From assembly GCF_000420825.1 (NCBI RefSeq), contig NZ_ATVR01000038.1, positions 1 through 32,044 on the forward strand: a DNA stretch of 32,044 nt. Reading direction: 5' to 3'. Positions 1 through 8,642 of this stretch are shown here, piece by piece. Position 1 is the stretch's first letter, and each line of letters begins with the position of its first letter. The notes below the pieces were generated by a model that saw nothing but the letters and a program-made list of their open reading frames with translations, ran no database searches and was not told the DNA's origin. The position numbers and the translations under genes were made by a program. The stretch is from Butyrivibrio sp. AE2015 (GTDB lineage Bacteria > Bacillota > Clostridia > Lachnospirales > Lachnospiraceae).

Positions 1-7
1 CACAAGA

Positions 8-248
8 CATGAATAATAGAATAAATGCCAGATTTCATGCCAAACGATTCTATTCAAGGCATGAAATTATGAGAAAAATCTGACACAGCATGTCGAATTA
101 CTAAGCAAAGACATGGTATCTGAGTCAAAATCACTAACAACATGTCTGAACCACTATACAAAGCATGTGATACTTGCAAAAAATCTCCAAATCATGTCAG
201 AAGCCTATGCACAAGACATGAAAATCGAAAAAAAACTCTCGCAGCATG
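8..248. repeat. Degenerate ~52-bp tandem repeat built on CATG boxes
   Basis: CATG occurs at 8, 36, 60, 89, 112, 141, 164, 193, 217 and 245. The spacings are 28, 24, 29, 23, 29, 23, 29, 24 and 28, so two alternating intervals give a constant 52-53 bp period over almost five units. The context is partly conserved too. The box opening each unit is usually preceded by CAAAGA or CAAGA, the second box is usually CATGTC, and an AAAATC or AAAAATC run lies mid-way in the longer interval. The copy at the left edge starts in mid-unit, so the array probably continues outside the window. The period is not a multiple of three, which argues against coding. Function unknown; phased protein-binding sites or a structured RNA are possible. 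Confidence 0.75.
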
Positions 249-819
249 CTATAGCCAGGTAAATCTTTATGTTTTCAATATCCCAAGTCTCCAGCTGATT
301 CAATTTCAGCCACCCCTACTGTTCTCGGAGTCAGAACCTGAGGCCATAATACCTAGCCACACCGCAGGTGCTTGCCATTGACTGGTTCTGGGGAAAACGC
401 TACAATGCTGAATCCGACAGTGCGTGAAAATCTACTGTTCCCATCATCCTCACCGTCGGCTCGCAGACCAAAGCGTTTTCCTCAGGTTCAGTCAATGGTG
501 GCGTACGCAGCCGCAATCTAAAATTTTTAGAGAGTTAGAGAAGTCACTTACGCATATACAAAGTGATAGTAATTTGGCTTATGTATAAAACTTACGACAA
601 GACTTTAAATACCATAAAGATATCAATTATAAATAAAAGAAATTACAAATTATTGGACAAAAAATGCGAAGAAAAAATATTCATAAGTGATAATATCAAA
701 ATATAGAATAGTGAAGTGGCGCATGAAAATTGTTTCTTTTGACTGATAGGGGATAGATTAACAAAGGTAAGTGAAAAGTATTGATATTTAGTGCAGTTGG
801 GGAGACCTTAGGAGAGAGT
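249..819. other. Gene-free stretch before the glycosidase operon
   Basis: About 570 bases without a convincing gene. The left part (roughly 260-520) is richer in G and C than its surroundings and contains the inverted repeat listed separately. From about 530 the DNA becomes very AT-rich up to the first gene, as expected for a promoter region. I could not assign a convincing -35/-10 pair: TTGACT at 739-744 has no matching -10 at normal distance. No tRNA or known riboswitch was recognised. Confidence 0.6.
375..498. repeat. Long imperfect inverted repeat
   Basis: Bases 375-401 are nearly the reverse complement of 472-498: both arms contain CATTGACTG at the outside and GGAAAACGCT at the inside, with about four mismatches in 27. 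The 70-base centre contains further short complementary G/C-rich pieces. This may be a stable RNA hairpin, a remnant of a transposable element with terminal inverted repeats, or part of an interspersed repeat together with the CATG array. Confidence 0.6.
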
Positions 820-2745
820 ATGGAAATCGAGTCACTTAAGGAGTTTACACCAATACCATTCTGGTTTTGGAATGATTATCTGTCTGAAGGAGAAATCCTA
901 AGGCAGATGAAAGAGATGAAGTACAAGGGCGTTGATGGTTTTGTAATTCATCCAAGAAAAGGGTTGCCAAAAGAAATTGAATATTTGTCTGATGAATATT
1001 TTCATTATGTTAAGTTTGCGGTTCAGATGGCAAAAGAGATGGATATGAAGGTTGTGCTTTACGATGAAGCCATGTATCCATCGGGTTCAGCCCATGGAGA
1101 AGTGGTAAAGGCCGATCCTTCTTTTGCGTCGAAGGGACTTCTAAAAAATGGTGATAGTTATGAGCTTGTTCCAAGCGGCGGCACGATCAGAGGTGTTCAT
1201 CCTGGTGAAGATGACGGAGAGGAAAATGCTCCCAAAAGCGCAGACCTTTTAAATCCAAAAGCCGTAGCAAAATTCATAGAGATTACACATGAAAAATACT
1301 ACTCTGAGCTCTCGGAATACTTTGGAGATACCATCATAGCCTTTTTTACAGATGAACCCAACATACTTGGAAGAAACTCAAGAGAGGACGTCATTCCATG
1401 GAGTGAAGGAATTCTTGAGGAGTTCAAGGCTGCGGGCGGAACTGACGAAGATTTGAAGTACTTATTTGAGAACGAATGTGATGAAATAAGCGAAGACGAT
1501 ACTGCAAGTAAGAGCATTAAAGCAATACGTGCAAAGCAGATATATAAACAGGTTATTCATGAAAGGCTTGCTAACAGCTACTACAAGCAGCTTTCCGACT
1601 GGTGCGTATCCCATGGAATCGAGCTTACAGGCCACCCGGAGAAGAGCACGGACATCGGCTATCTTAAGTATTTCCAGAGACCTTGCCAGGATATAGTCTG
1701 GAGATTTGTTGAGCCTGAGGATGGTCATGCTATAGAAGGGGAACATTCCACAATGGGAAAATGCTCTTCAGACAGTGCAAGACATCGAGGCAAAAGAAGA
1801 AACGGCAATGAGTGCTTTGGCTGCTGTGGCGAAAGGCAGGATCCAAAGCTTTTTACAGAACAGGATATGAGATGGTACCTTAACTGGCTTTTTGTCAGAG
1901 GGGTTAATCTCGTTTATCCTCATGCTTTCTACTATTCAATAAGAGAAGACAGAGGTGATGAGCGTCCACCGGAGGTAGGACTTAATAATCCATTTTGGCC
2001 GCAGTACCGCAAGATGAGTGATTTTATCAAGAGGATGTGCAACATCAATACGGATTCATATAATTGCGCGCAAGTTGCAATCTTGTGCGGCGCAGATACT
2101 TTGTCCTGGAAAATCGCAAAGCCTCTTTTTACAAATCAGATTGAGTTTAATTATTTGGAAGCGGAGCTTTTGCCTGAGTGCAAGATCGCAGATGGGAAGT
2201 TACAAATTGCCTCTCAGAAGTATTCGGTTCTGATCTCAGAGCAGGAAGAGTACGAATCTCTCAATGAAAGCGATAAGAATCTGTTAAAAGAGTTTGCGAA
2301 AAGTGGCGGAAAACTATTGATAGCCGGTGGAAAGCTCTTGAATTCATTTGCCAGTGAAGCTGCCAGTGCAAATGGTGAGATATACGCCAATAATGCTATT
2401 AATGAAGATGAGGCAGTGACTGTAAGAAATGACCAGGAACTACTACAGTTTGTTCTGAATAGTGTCTACAGAGAGCTTTTCTTTAGCGGCGATACTGATA
2501 ACCTTCGCTGCAGTCACATAGTTAAGGATGGAAAAGACCTGCTTATCCTCGCCAACGAAGGTATGGAGCCTATAACAGTGAATATTAAATCCGGTGAGTT
2601 TAGAACGGTGTCACTATGGAATCCTTATACACTGGAGAGCAGAACAGATGTGGAAAACATGACTATTGAGCCATGCGACCTGTGGATTATGGAATTAGAA
2701 GCGAATGGGATTTCTAGAGAGAAAGAGATCAGGGGATACAAATGA
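820..2745 (+). CDS. GH106-like glycosyl hydrolase (alpha-L-rhamnosidase-related)
   Basis: Predicted cytoplasmic glycoside hydrolase of about 641 residues. The opening FTPIPFWFWND followed by EILRQMKEMKYKGVDGFVIHPR is typical of the large TIM-barrel proteins annotated as GH106-like or alpha-L-rhamnosidase-related. Also visible are VVLYDEAMYPSGSAHG, FTDEPNILG, ELTGHPE, IEGEHSTMGKCSSD and a WLFVRGVNLVYPHAFYYS block. No signal peptide is visible, so it should act on imported oligosaccharides. A TTG at 781 opens the same frame, but the ATG at 820 has AGGAG five bases upstream and starts at the conserved region, so I chose it. The stop overlaps the next start as ATGA (2742-2745), implying translational coupling with the GH115-like gene. 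The substrate cannot be read from sequence; rhamnose- or uronic-acid-bearing plant oligosaccharides are the best guess. Confidence 0.72.
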   Translation: MEIESLKEFTPIPFWFWNDYLSEGEILRQMKEMKYKGVDGFVIHPRKGLPKEIEYLSDEYFHYVKFAVQMAKEMDMKVVLYDEAMYPSGSAHGEVVKADPSFASKGLLKNGDSYELVPSGGTIRGVHPGEDDGEENAPKSADLLNPKAVAKFIEITHEKYYSELSEYFGDTIIAFFTDEPNILGRNSREDVIPWSEGILEEFKAAGGTDEDLKYLFENECDEISEDDTASKSIKAIRAKQIYKQVIHERLANSYYKQLSDWCVSHGIELTGHPEKSTDIGYLKYFQRPCQDIVWRFVEPEDGHAIEGEHSTMGKCSSDSARHRGKRRNGNECFGCCGERQDPKLFTEQDMRWYLNWLFVRGVNLVYPHAFYYSIREDRGDERPPEVGLNNPFWPQYRKMSDFIKRMCNINTDSYNCAQVAILCGADTLSWKIAKPLFTNQIEFNYLEAELLPECKIADGKLQIASQKYSVLISEQEEYESLNESDKNLLKEFAKSGGKLLIAGGKLLNSFASEAASANGEIYANNAINEDEAVTVRNDQELLQFVLNSVYRELFFSGDTDNLRCSHIVKDGKDLLILANEGMEPITVNIKSGEFRTVSLWNPYTLESRTDVENMTIEPCDLWIMELEANGISREKEIRGYK

Positions 2746-4892
2746 TGCAGATTAATATCAATACAAAGATTACTGGAGATACAAAAGAAACACCGGTGCA
2801 GAAAGCTGTTAAGGCACTTGAGAGAGATATTAAAAATACATGTAAAGACACCACAGAGCCAGGACTTGAGATCAAGCTGGTGTCAAATGCGCATGATGCA
2901 GCATCTGAAGTTTTTACAATAGACAGAAATGAAGACAACCTTACCATAACATCCGCCTGCAGCCTTGGCCTTATCTATGGCATTTACCATGTCAGCAGAG
3001 AATTTTTGGGAGTTCAGAATTTCTGGTTTTGGAATGAACAGGAGCTTACGAAAGAATCAGAGCACATAGTTCCTGATAATTATCACTATGAGTCCAAGCC
3101 ATCAAAAGTAAGATTCCGCGGCTGGTTTATAAATGATGAGGTCCTTTTTGATGGATGGAGAGAAAAGGTGGGCGAGAACTTCCCGTGGGAGATGGCCTTT
3201 GAAGCCCTTCTTCGCTGTGGTGGAAATATGACGATTCCCGGCACAGACCATAATTCCCATAGGTACAAAGATCTCGCTAATGATTATGGCCTGTGGATAA
3301 CTCACCATCATGCAGAGCCCTTGGGAGCCCAGATGTTTGCGCGAGCTTATCCTGATCTGGAGGCGAGCTTTAATAAACATCCGGATCTTTTCAGGGGGCT
3401 TTGGCAGCAGGCAATTGAGGACCAAAAGAGCTGTAAAGTGGTGTGGAATCTTGGCTTTAGAGGCCAGGGAGACAGGCCGTTCTGGGCTGATGATCCGACC
3501 TACGATACACCAAAGGCCCGCGGCAAGCTCATGAGCGAGCTTATCCTTGAGCAGTACAATCTGGTAAAAGAGTCAGATAAGGATGCAGTTTGCTGTACAA
3601 ACCTTTATGGTGAAACCATGGAGCTCTACAAGGATGGATACCTGACTTTCCCAAGTGACGTAATAAAGATCTGGGCAGATAACGGTTTTGGTAAGATGGT
3701 TTCAAGAAGACAGAACAACCATAATCCAAGAGTTTATGCCCTTCCTCACGAAGGAGATAACAGCGCCCATGGAATATACTACCATGCGTCATTCTATGAT
3801 CTTCAGGCGGCAGCCATGATGACCATGCTTCCCAATTCTCCTGAATTTGTGGTAAATGAGCTAAAAGACGTATATGCTCATGGAGTAGATGATTTCTGGA
3901 TAATCAACTGCTCAAATGTTAAGCCCCACACTTACTACCTTGATCTGATAGCCAAAATGTGGAGCGGCAATGAAGGCGACTGCTCAAATACCGACGAGAT
4001 CAAGAGCCTGGATGCGCAGAAATATGAAATTGAACATATACAAGACTATGTAAAAAAATATTACGGCGACGTCACAGCACCTGACCTTACTTCAAGGATA
4101 GAAGATGCCTACAGGGAATGGCCAAAATGCACACCAAAGTATGGGCCAAATGAAGACGACCATGCGGGAGAACAGTTTAGCAATCACGGAGCAAGGATTC
4201 TAACCTGCGGCTTTATCAGCAATTTCAATAAGTTGGATCCTGCACATACCAAGTCAATACCTGAACTTAACTGGATATGTAAAAGAGACACACTCTTAGA
4301 ACAGGTAAAGTGGCACGAAGAGAAATATAAAGAAGCACTTGATGCTTACACTAAATATCTTGCAGATTGTAATAAGATAAAAGAAGATCTGATAGCAAAA
4401 GGATCCCTCAAGGCAGCAGAAAGATTTGATAACACCCTTATCTGTCAGGTTCAGTACCATTACTACAGTTATCTCGGGGCTTACCATATCTGCAGGGCAA
4501 TTCTTACCTGCCTTGATGATAAAAAAGAAGGTGGCAAATTTATCGATGTGCTCGAGGAGGGTGCTAATGGTAAGCCGGTTGACTACCTCACAGCTTTTTA
4601 TGAGGCCGGACTGGCAAAGAAAGAATTCTTTGAAGGATATGAGACTATGAGAAGCTATGAACACGACATTTGGGAAGGCTTCTATGAAAATGACTGCGAA
4701 GCGGATATCAGACAGTCTGGCTTTGTGGCTGAGAGCCTTATGTCATACCTTAGAGTACTAGGAGATGGACCACATTTTTACAAGTGGCAGCGCAAGTTCC
4801 AAAAAGAATCAGGTGGAGAAAAAGTGCATCTTATCCTTAGAATTAAGGCGCACTTGACCGATGATGAACTGTGGAATCTTATGACCAGGTGA
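2742..4892 (+). CDS. GH115-like alpha-glucuronidase
   Basis: Predicted 716-residue glycoside hydrolase related to GH115, the family of xylan alpha-1,2-(4-O-methyl)glucuronidases that remove glucuronic acid side chains. Landmarks in family order are RFRGWFINDE (124-133), the LLRCGGNM segment (156-163), DYGLWITHHHAEP (181-193), NLGFRGQGD (236-244), YGETMELY (289-296, in the place of the family EVxxYY acid), WADNGFG (311-317, in the place of WCDDNWG) and HGIYYHASF (343-351). The presumed catalytic or binding Asp244, Glu291/Glu294 and Asn314 are therefore present, but the surrounding motifs are divergent, so the specificity may differ. It is shorter than many GH115 enzymes and has no signal peptide. 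Start ATG 2742 follows AGGGGA and overlaps the previous stop. The pair probably trims acidic hemicellulose or pectin side chains inside the cell. Confidence 0.75.
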   Translation: MMQININTKITGDTKETPVQKAVKALERDIKNTCKDTTEPGLEIKLVSNAHDAASEVFTIDRNEDNLTITSACSLGLIYGIYHVSREFLGVQNFWFWNEQELTKESEHIVPDNYHYESKPSKVRFRGWFINDEVLFDGWREKVGENFPWEMAFEALLRCGGNMTIPGTDHNSHRYKDLANDYGLWITHHHAEPLGAQMFARAYPDLEASFNKHPDLFRGLWQQAIEDQKSCKVVWNLGFRGQGDRPFWADDPTYDTPKARGKLMSELILEQYNLVKESDKDAVCCTNLYGETMELYKDGYLTFPSDVIKIWADNGFGKMVSRRQNNHNPRVYALPHEGDNSAHGIYYHASFYDLQAAAMMTMLPNSPEFVVNELKDVYAHGVDDFWIINCSNVKPHTYYLDLIAKMWSGNEGDCSNTDEIKSLDAQKYEIEHIQDYVKKYYGDVTAPDLTSRIEDAYREWPKCTPKYGPNEDDHAGEQFSNHGARILTCGFISNFNKLDPAHTKSIPELNWICKRDTLLEQVKWHEEKYKEALDAYTKYLADCNKIKEDLIAKGSLKAAERFDNTLICQVQYHYYSYLGAYHICRAILTCLDDKKEGGKFIDVLEEGANGKPVDYLTAFYEAGLAKKEFFEGYETMRSYEHDIWEGFYENDCEADIRQSGFVAESLMSYLRVLGDGPHFYKWQRKFQKESGGEKVHLILRIKAHLTDDELWNLMTR

Positions 4893-4897
4893 GGAAC

Positions 4898-4938
4898 AAA
4901 AACGTTCAGGCTGTATCAAACAACCTGAACGTTTTCTC
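4898..4938. terminator. Bidirectional terminator between GH115-like gene and dnaE
   Basis: AAAACGTTCAGG (4899-4910) and CCTGAACGTTTT (4924-4935) form a perfect 12-bp stem with a 13-base loop. T-rich sequence follows on the plus strand, and the A-run on the left gives a U-run on the minus strand. The right arm lies inside the last codons of dnaE, whose stop (4916-4918) sits in the loop. It should end both convergent transcripts. Confidence 0.85.
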
Positions 4939-7900
4939 TTCCAAATGCATTTGACAGCATTTCAATCATATCTTTGTCGGCTTTAATGGTGTAGCCCTTG
5001 CCAAGTTTTTTCACCTGCTTGGTGTCTGTGAGGTAAACAGTGACTTCGTCTTTGCCGTCACTATCCGATAACAGTGAAAAGAGCTCCTGCTCCTTAGCAG
5101 AGTATTCATTTATATTGGCAAATCTTATCCACACTGTTCTGGCTATCTCATCAAACAGCGTGATCTTGCTGGCAATGAGCTTGGCATCGCGGTCCTCTTC
5201 GACTGATACGCGGCCTTCAATAAATACCTTGGCATCGGTGTTGAGCCTTGGGGCGTTGGCTTCGTAGGTTTTTGGGAAGACAATTACTTCCACAGTGCCA
5301 ACCATATCTTCCAGGGACAAAAATGCCATAACCTGGTCAGTCTTGGTGTACTTTATTTTTTTATCACTTATGATACCGCCTATTTTGGCATTGGCGTTAT
5401 CCTTTACATTAGGAACGCCAGTCTCATCATCAAGATAGAAATCTGCTGTGGTATTTGTGATATTCTTTTTCCACATTCCCACATACTCTTCGAGAGGATG
5501 TCCTGAAACATAGATTCCTAGGACTTCCTTCTCAAATTCCAAAAGAAGCTCACGGGGAAATTCCCCAACATCAGGAAGTGGTACCTCGTACTGTTTTTTC
5601 TCAGTTTCTCCGGCTAGATCAAACAAAGACATCTGGCCCGCCATTGAGTTTCTTCCGCTGTTGTGGAGCTGGTCCATTATCTGCACATAAACAGTCATGA
5701 GCTGTTTGCGGCTTCCCTCGAAGCAGTCAAGAGCGCCGGCTTTTATGAAGTTTTCAATAGCTCTTTTGTTGACGTCGCTTTCTCTTCCCTGCATACGAGT
5801 CAGGAAATCGTTGATATTTTTGAACTTTCCGCGAAGCTCACGCTCTTTTACAATGGCAGAAATAACCGGCCTTCCGACACCTTTGATGGCAGTGAGTGCG
5901 TATCTTATGGCCTTTTTGCCATCGTGGTCTGTAACAGAAAAGCCTGAGTAGCCTTCATTGATATCAGGAGGCAAAAGAGTTATTCCCATGTTTCTGCAGC
6001 TCATGATATAGCCTGAAACTTTGCCGGGATTATCAATAACTGAAGTCATGAGTGCTGCCATGAATTCAACAGGGTAGTAGTTTTTGAGCCATGCTGTCTG
6101 CAGGGCAACTACTGCATAACAGGCAGCGTGGGACTTGTTAAAGGCGTACTTTGCAAAGTCCATCATGGAATCGTAAATGGCATTGGCAATTTCAGGAGAA
6201 ATGCCTTTTGAAGCGCATCCCGGAACATTTTCATCGGGATTGCCGTTAACGAAGTTAGCTCTTTCAACTTCCATGACATGCTGTTTCTTTTTACTCATGG
6301 CACGTCTTACAAGGTCAGCTCGTCCAAGAGTGTAGCCACCAAGCTGCTGAACTATCTGCATAACCTGCTCCTGGTATACGATACAGCCGTAGGTGGGCTT
6401 TAATATAGGCTCAAGTTCAGGAGTCTGATAACTGATTGATGCAGCATCATTTTTTCCTGAAATATATTTAGGAATGAAGTCCATTGGGCCCGGGCGATAA
6501 AGAGATATCCCCGCTATGATGTCTTCGAGAGACTGGGGGCGTAGCTCCTTCATGAAAGCCTGCATACCGCCTGATTCAAGCTGGAATATACCATCGCACT
6601 TTCCGCTTCCGATAAGCGCAAGGACATTTGGGTCATTGTAATCGATCTTATCTATATCGATGAAATTCGGGTCACCTTTTTTGGCGCCGATGGAATTGTT
6701 GGCAAAACGCACAGCGTCCTTGATAACTGTAAGAGTGCGCAGTCCCAAAAAGTCCATCTTAAGAAGGCCCAGCTCTTCAATGGTGGTCATGGTGAACTGA
6801 GTCGTGATATTTCCTTCAGCAGAGCGGGACAAAGGAACCAGGTCCTCAGCCGGAGCCTGGCAGATAACAACACCTGCCGCGTGTATGGATGTGTGCCTTG
6901 GAAGACCCTCAAGCTTTTTACACATGTCGATGAGCTTGTGCACTGTCTCGTCAGTTTCGTACTGGGCTCGCAGCTCCGGGTTCATGGAAAGAGCTTTCTC
7001 AAGCGTTATGTTCAGCTCGTTGGGGATCATCTTGGCAATCTGATCGCCATAGCTGTAAGGAAGATCCATAACCCTTGCCACATCGCGGATAACACCCTTG
7101 GCAGCAAGAGTACCAAAAGTGATGATCTGAACAACCTTGTCAGCACCGTATTTTTCGGTTACGTAGTCAATAACGTCCTGTCTGCGCTCGTACTCGAAAT
7201 CCACGTCAATATCGGGCATGGAGACACGCTCAGGGTTAAGGAACCTTTCAAAGAGAAGATCATACTTGATGGGATCGATGTTGGTTATGTGCATGCAATA
7301 GGAAACAATACTTCCTGCAGCTGAACCACGGCCCGGGCCAACCGCAATATCGTGCTCGCGACAATAGTTGATGTAATCCCATACAATAAGGAAGTAATCC
7401 ACATAACCCATGCGCTTGATGACGCCAAGCTCATAGTCAAGCTTCTCCTTTAGAGTGCCGTCATCATCTGGGTATCTCTCATGAAGTCCGTCAAGACACA
7501 GCTTGTTTAGGTAAGTCCAGGAGTCATATCCTTCCGGAACCTCGAAATGTGGGAGCTTTGTGACACCAAATTCAATCTCGACATGGCATCTGTCCGCAAT
7601 TTTCTGCGTATTATCAAGAGCCTCTTTTGCATAAGGGAAAAGAGCTCTCATTTCCTCTTCACTCTTTACGTAGTACTGCCCGCCTTCATAGCGAAGCCTG
7701 TCCTCATCACCAACTTTTTTACCTGTCTGAATACACAGCAAAAGATCGTGAGCTTCCGCGTCGTCAGCGTAAGTATAGTGACAGTCGTTGGTTGCAACCA
7801 GCGGAATATCAAGCTCATCGGAGAGGGCCAAAAGAGTATTGTTCACCGTTCTCTGATCTGGAATACCATGATCCTGCAGCTCTAAAAAGAAATTGCCGTG

Positions 7901-8401
7901 ACCGAATATCTTGTCCATGCGGATGGCAGCTTCTTTAGCTTTGGCGTTTTCTCTTTTTAATATATTGCGGGGAATCTCGCCGGCAAGACATGCACTTAAT
8001 GCGATGATGCCCTCGTGGTATTTTTCCAAAAGCTCCATGTCTACACGTGGCTTGTAGTAGTAACCTTCAGTAAATCCGCGGCTTACGATATGCGAGAGAT
8101 TGGCGTAGCCTACATTATTCTCAGCCAAAAGAACAAGGTGATAGTACCTGTCGTCAGTGGCAGAAGCTTCCTTATCAAAACGTGAAGAAGGAGCAACGTA
8201 CACTTCGCAGCCGATAACAGGATTGATTCCGGCCTCTTTGCAGGCTTTATAGAAGTCAATAACACCGTACATTACACCATGATCGGTAATTGCGCCGGCG
8301 GTCATGCCAAGTTCTTTAAGCCTTTTAACATATTCTTTTATTTTGTTAGATCCGTCCAACAGACTGTATTCAGTGTGGACGTGAAGATGCGTAAATGCCA
8401 T
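4916..8401 (-). CDS. dnaE: DNA polymerase III alpha subunit
   Basis: Replicative or lesion-tolerant C-family DNA polymerase of 1161 residues, close to the usual length of DnaE. The N-terminal PHP domain is visible (FTHLHVHTEYSLLDG at the start, AITDHGVMYG, ATNDCHYTYADDAEAHD). The palm has GPGRGSAAGS (about 355-364) and the catalytic PDIDVDF (about 396-402). LYRPGPMDFIP, SKKKQHVME and FNKSHAACYA follow in order. The C-terminal part carries the helix-hairpin-helix and OB-fold region, with VSGHPLEEY before the OB fold. No intein or frameshift is seen. A TTG at 8413 opens the frame four codons earlier, but it overlaps the GAGGG ribosome site, so ATG 8401 is the better start. It diverges from pfkA and converges on the GH115-like gene with a shared terminator. 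Confidence 0.96.
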   Translation of the reverse strand: MAFTHLHVHTEYSLLDGSNKIKEYVKRLKELGMTAGAITDHGVMYGVIDFYKACKEAGINPVIGCEVYVAPSSRFDKEASATDDRYYHLVLLAENNVGYANLSHIVSRGFTEGYYYKPRVDMELLEKYHEGIIALSACLAGEIPRNILKRENAKAKEAAIRMDKIFGHGNFFLELQDHGIPDQRTVNNTLLALSDELDIPLVATNDCHYTYADDAEAHDLLLCIQTGKKVGDEDRLRYEGGQYYVKSEEEMRALFPYAKEALDNTQKIADRCHVEIEFGVTKLPHFEVPEGYDSWTYLNKLCLDGLHERYPDDDGTLKEKLDYELGVIKRMGYVDYFLIVWDYINYCREHDIAVGPGRGSAAGSIVSYCMHITNIDPIKYDLLFERFLNPERVSMPDIDVDFEYERRQDVIDYVTEKYGADKVVQIITFGTLAAKGVIRDVARVMDLPYSYGDQIAKMIPNELNITLEKALSMNPELRAQYETDETVHKLIDMCKKLEGLPRHTSIHAAGVVICQAPAEDLVPLSRSAEGNITTQFTMTTIEELGLLKMDFLGLRTLTVIKDAVRFANNSIGAKKGDPNFIDIDKIDYNDPNVLALIGSGKCDGIFQLESGGMQAFMKELRPQSLEDIIAGISLYRPGPMDFIPKYISGKNDAASISYQTPELEPILKPTYGCIVYQEQVMQIVQQLGGYTLGRADLVRRAMSKKKQHVMEVERANFVNGNPDENVPGCASKGISPEIANAIYDSMMDFAKYAFNKSHAACYAVVALQTAWLKNYYPVEFMAALMTSVIDNPGKVSGYIMSCRNMGITLLPPDINEGYSGFSVTDHDGKKAIRYALTAIKGVGRPVISAIVKERELRGKFKNINDFLTRMQGRESDVNKRAIENFIKAGALDCFEGSRKQLMTVYVQIMDQLHNSGRNSMAGQMSLFDLAGETEKKQYEVPLPDVGEFPRELLLEFEKEVLGIYVSGHPLEEYVGMWKKNITNTTADFYLDDETGVPNVKDNANAKIGGIISDKKIKYTKTDQVMAFLSLEDMVGTVEVIVFPKTYEANAPRLNTDAKVFIEGRVSVEEDRDAKLIASKITLFDEIARTVWIRFANINEYSAKEQELFSLLSDSDGKDEVTVYLTDTKQVKKLGKGYTIKADKDMIEMLSNAFGRENVQVV

Positions 8402-8432
8402 GTTTTCCCTCAACTTTAATGATTATTAGAAG

Positions 8433-8461
8433 ATTATAGCATCAATAGGATTAACATCCAA
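8433..8461 (-). promoter_or_regulatory. dnaE promoter
   Basis: On the minus strand TTGGAT (8461-8456) is followed after exactly 17 bases by a perfect TATAAT (8438-8433), about 32 bases before the dnaE ATG at 8401. Confidence 0.75.
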
Positions 8462-8525
8462 TACCACAAGAAAGTAGACAATATGATAAAAAAATTAGTG
8501 AAAATGTTAAAAAAAATTGAAATAA

Positions 8526-8566
8526 GAAACGTTTCCGTTGCAGATTTAAAATAATTGCGCTAATAT
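8526..8566 (+). promoter_or_regulatory. pfkA promoter with an abutting palindromic operator
   Basis: TTGCAG (8538-8543), a 17-base spacer and TATAAT-like TAATAT (8561-8566) lie about 77 bases before pfkA. The perfect palindrome GAAACGTTTC (8526-8535) sits two bases upstream of the -35. Its central AACGTT resembles LacI/CcpA-family operators, but it lacks the TG of a full cre consensus, so the cognate regulator is uncertain. Confidence 0.6.
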
Positions 8567-8642
8567 ATTGTAGAAAAAATGTCATAAATTTATCAATAAT
8601 TTTTGTGTTAAGGTATTGCATTATAGGAATCGAGGAAATCAT

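Noticed and set aside
8..248. CRISPR array
   Set aside because: Units are degenerate, have no constant 25-35 bp repeat with unique spacers, and no cas genes are nearby.
142..381. 79-codon open frame crossing the CATG array and the structured patch
   Set aside because: No ribosome site; the 52-bp repeat would shift frame each unit, and the frame ends in low-quality sequence. It looks like chance openness in a repeat.
781..819. TTG start for the first glycosidase
   Set aside because: No ribosome site; ATG 820 has AGGAG at good distance and starts at the conserved FTPIPFWFWN region.
4296..4664. 122-codon antisense frame in the GH115-like gene
   Set aside because: Opposite a well-supported gene, no ribosome site, hydrophobic low-complexity shadow.
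8526..8540. Full catabolite-response element at pfkA
   Set aside because: The central palindrome fits, but the TG half of the cre consensus is absent, so only a LacI/CcpA-like site is claimed.
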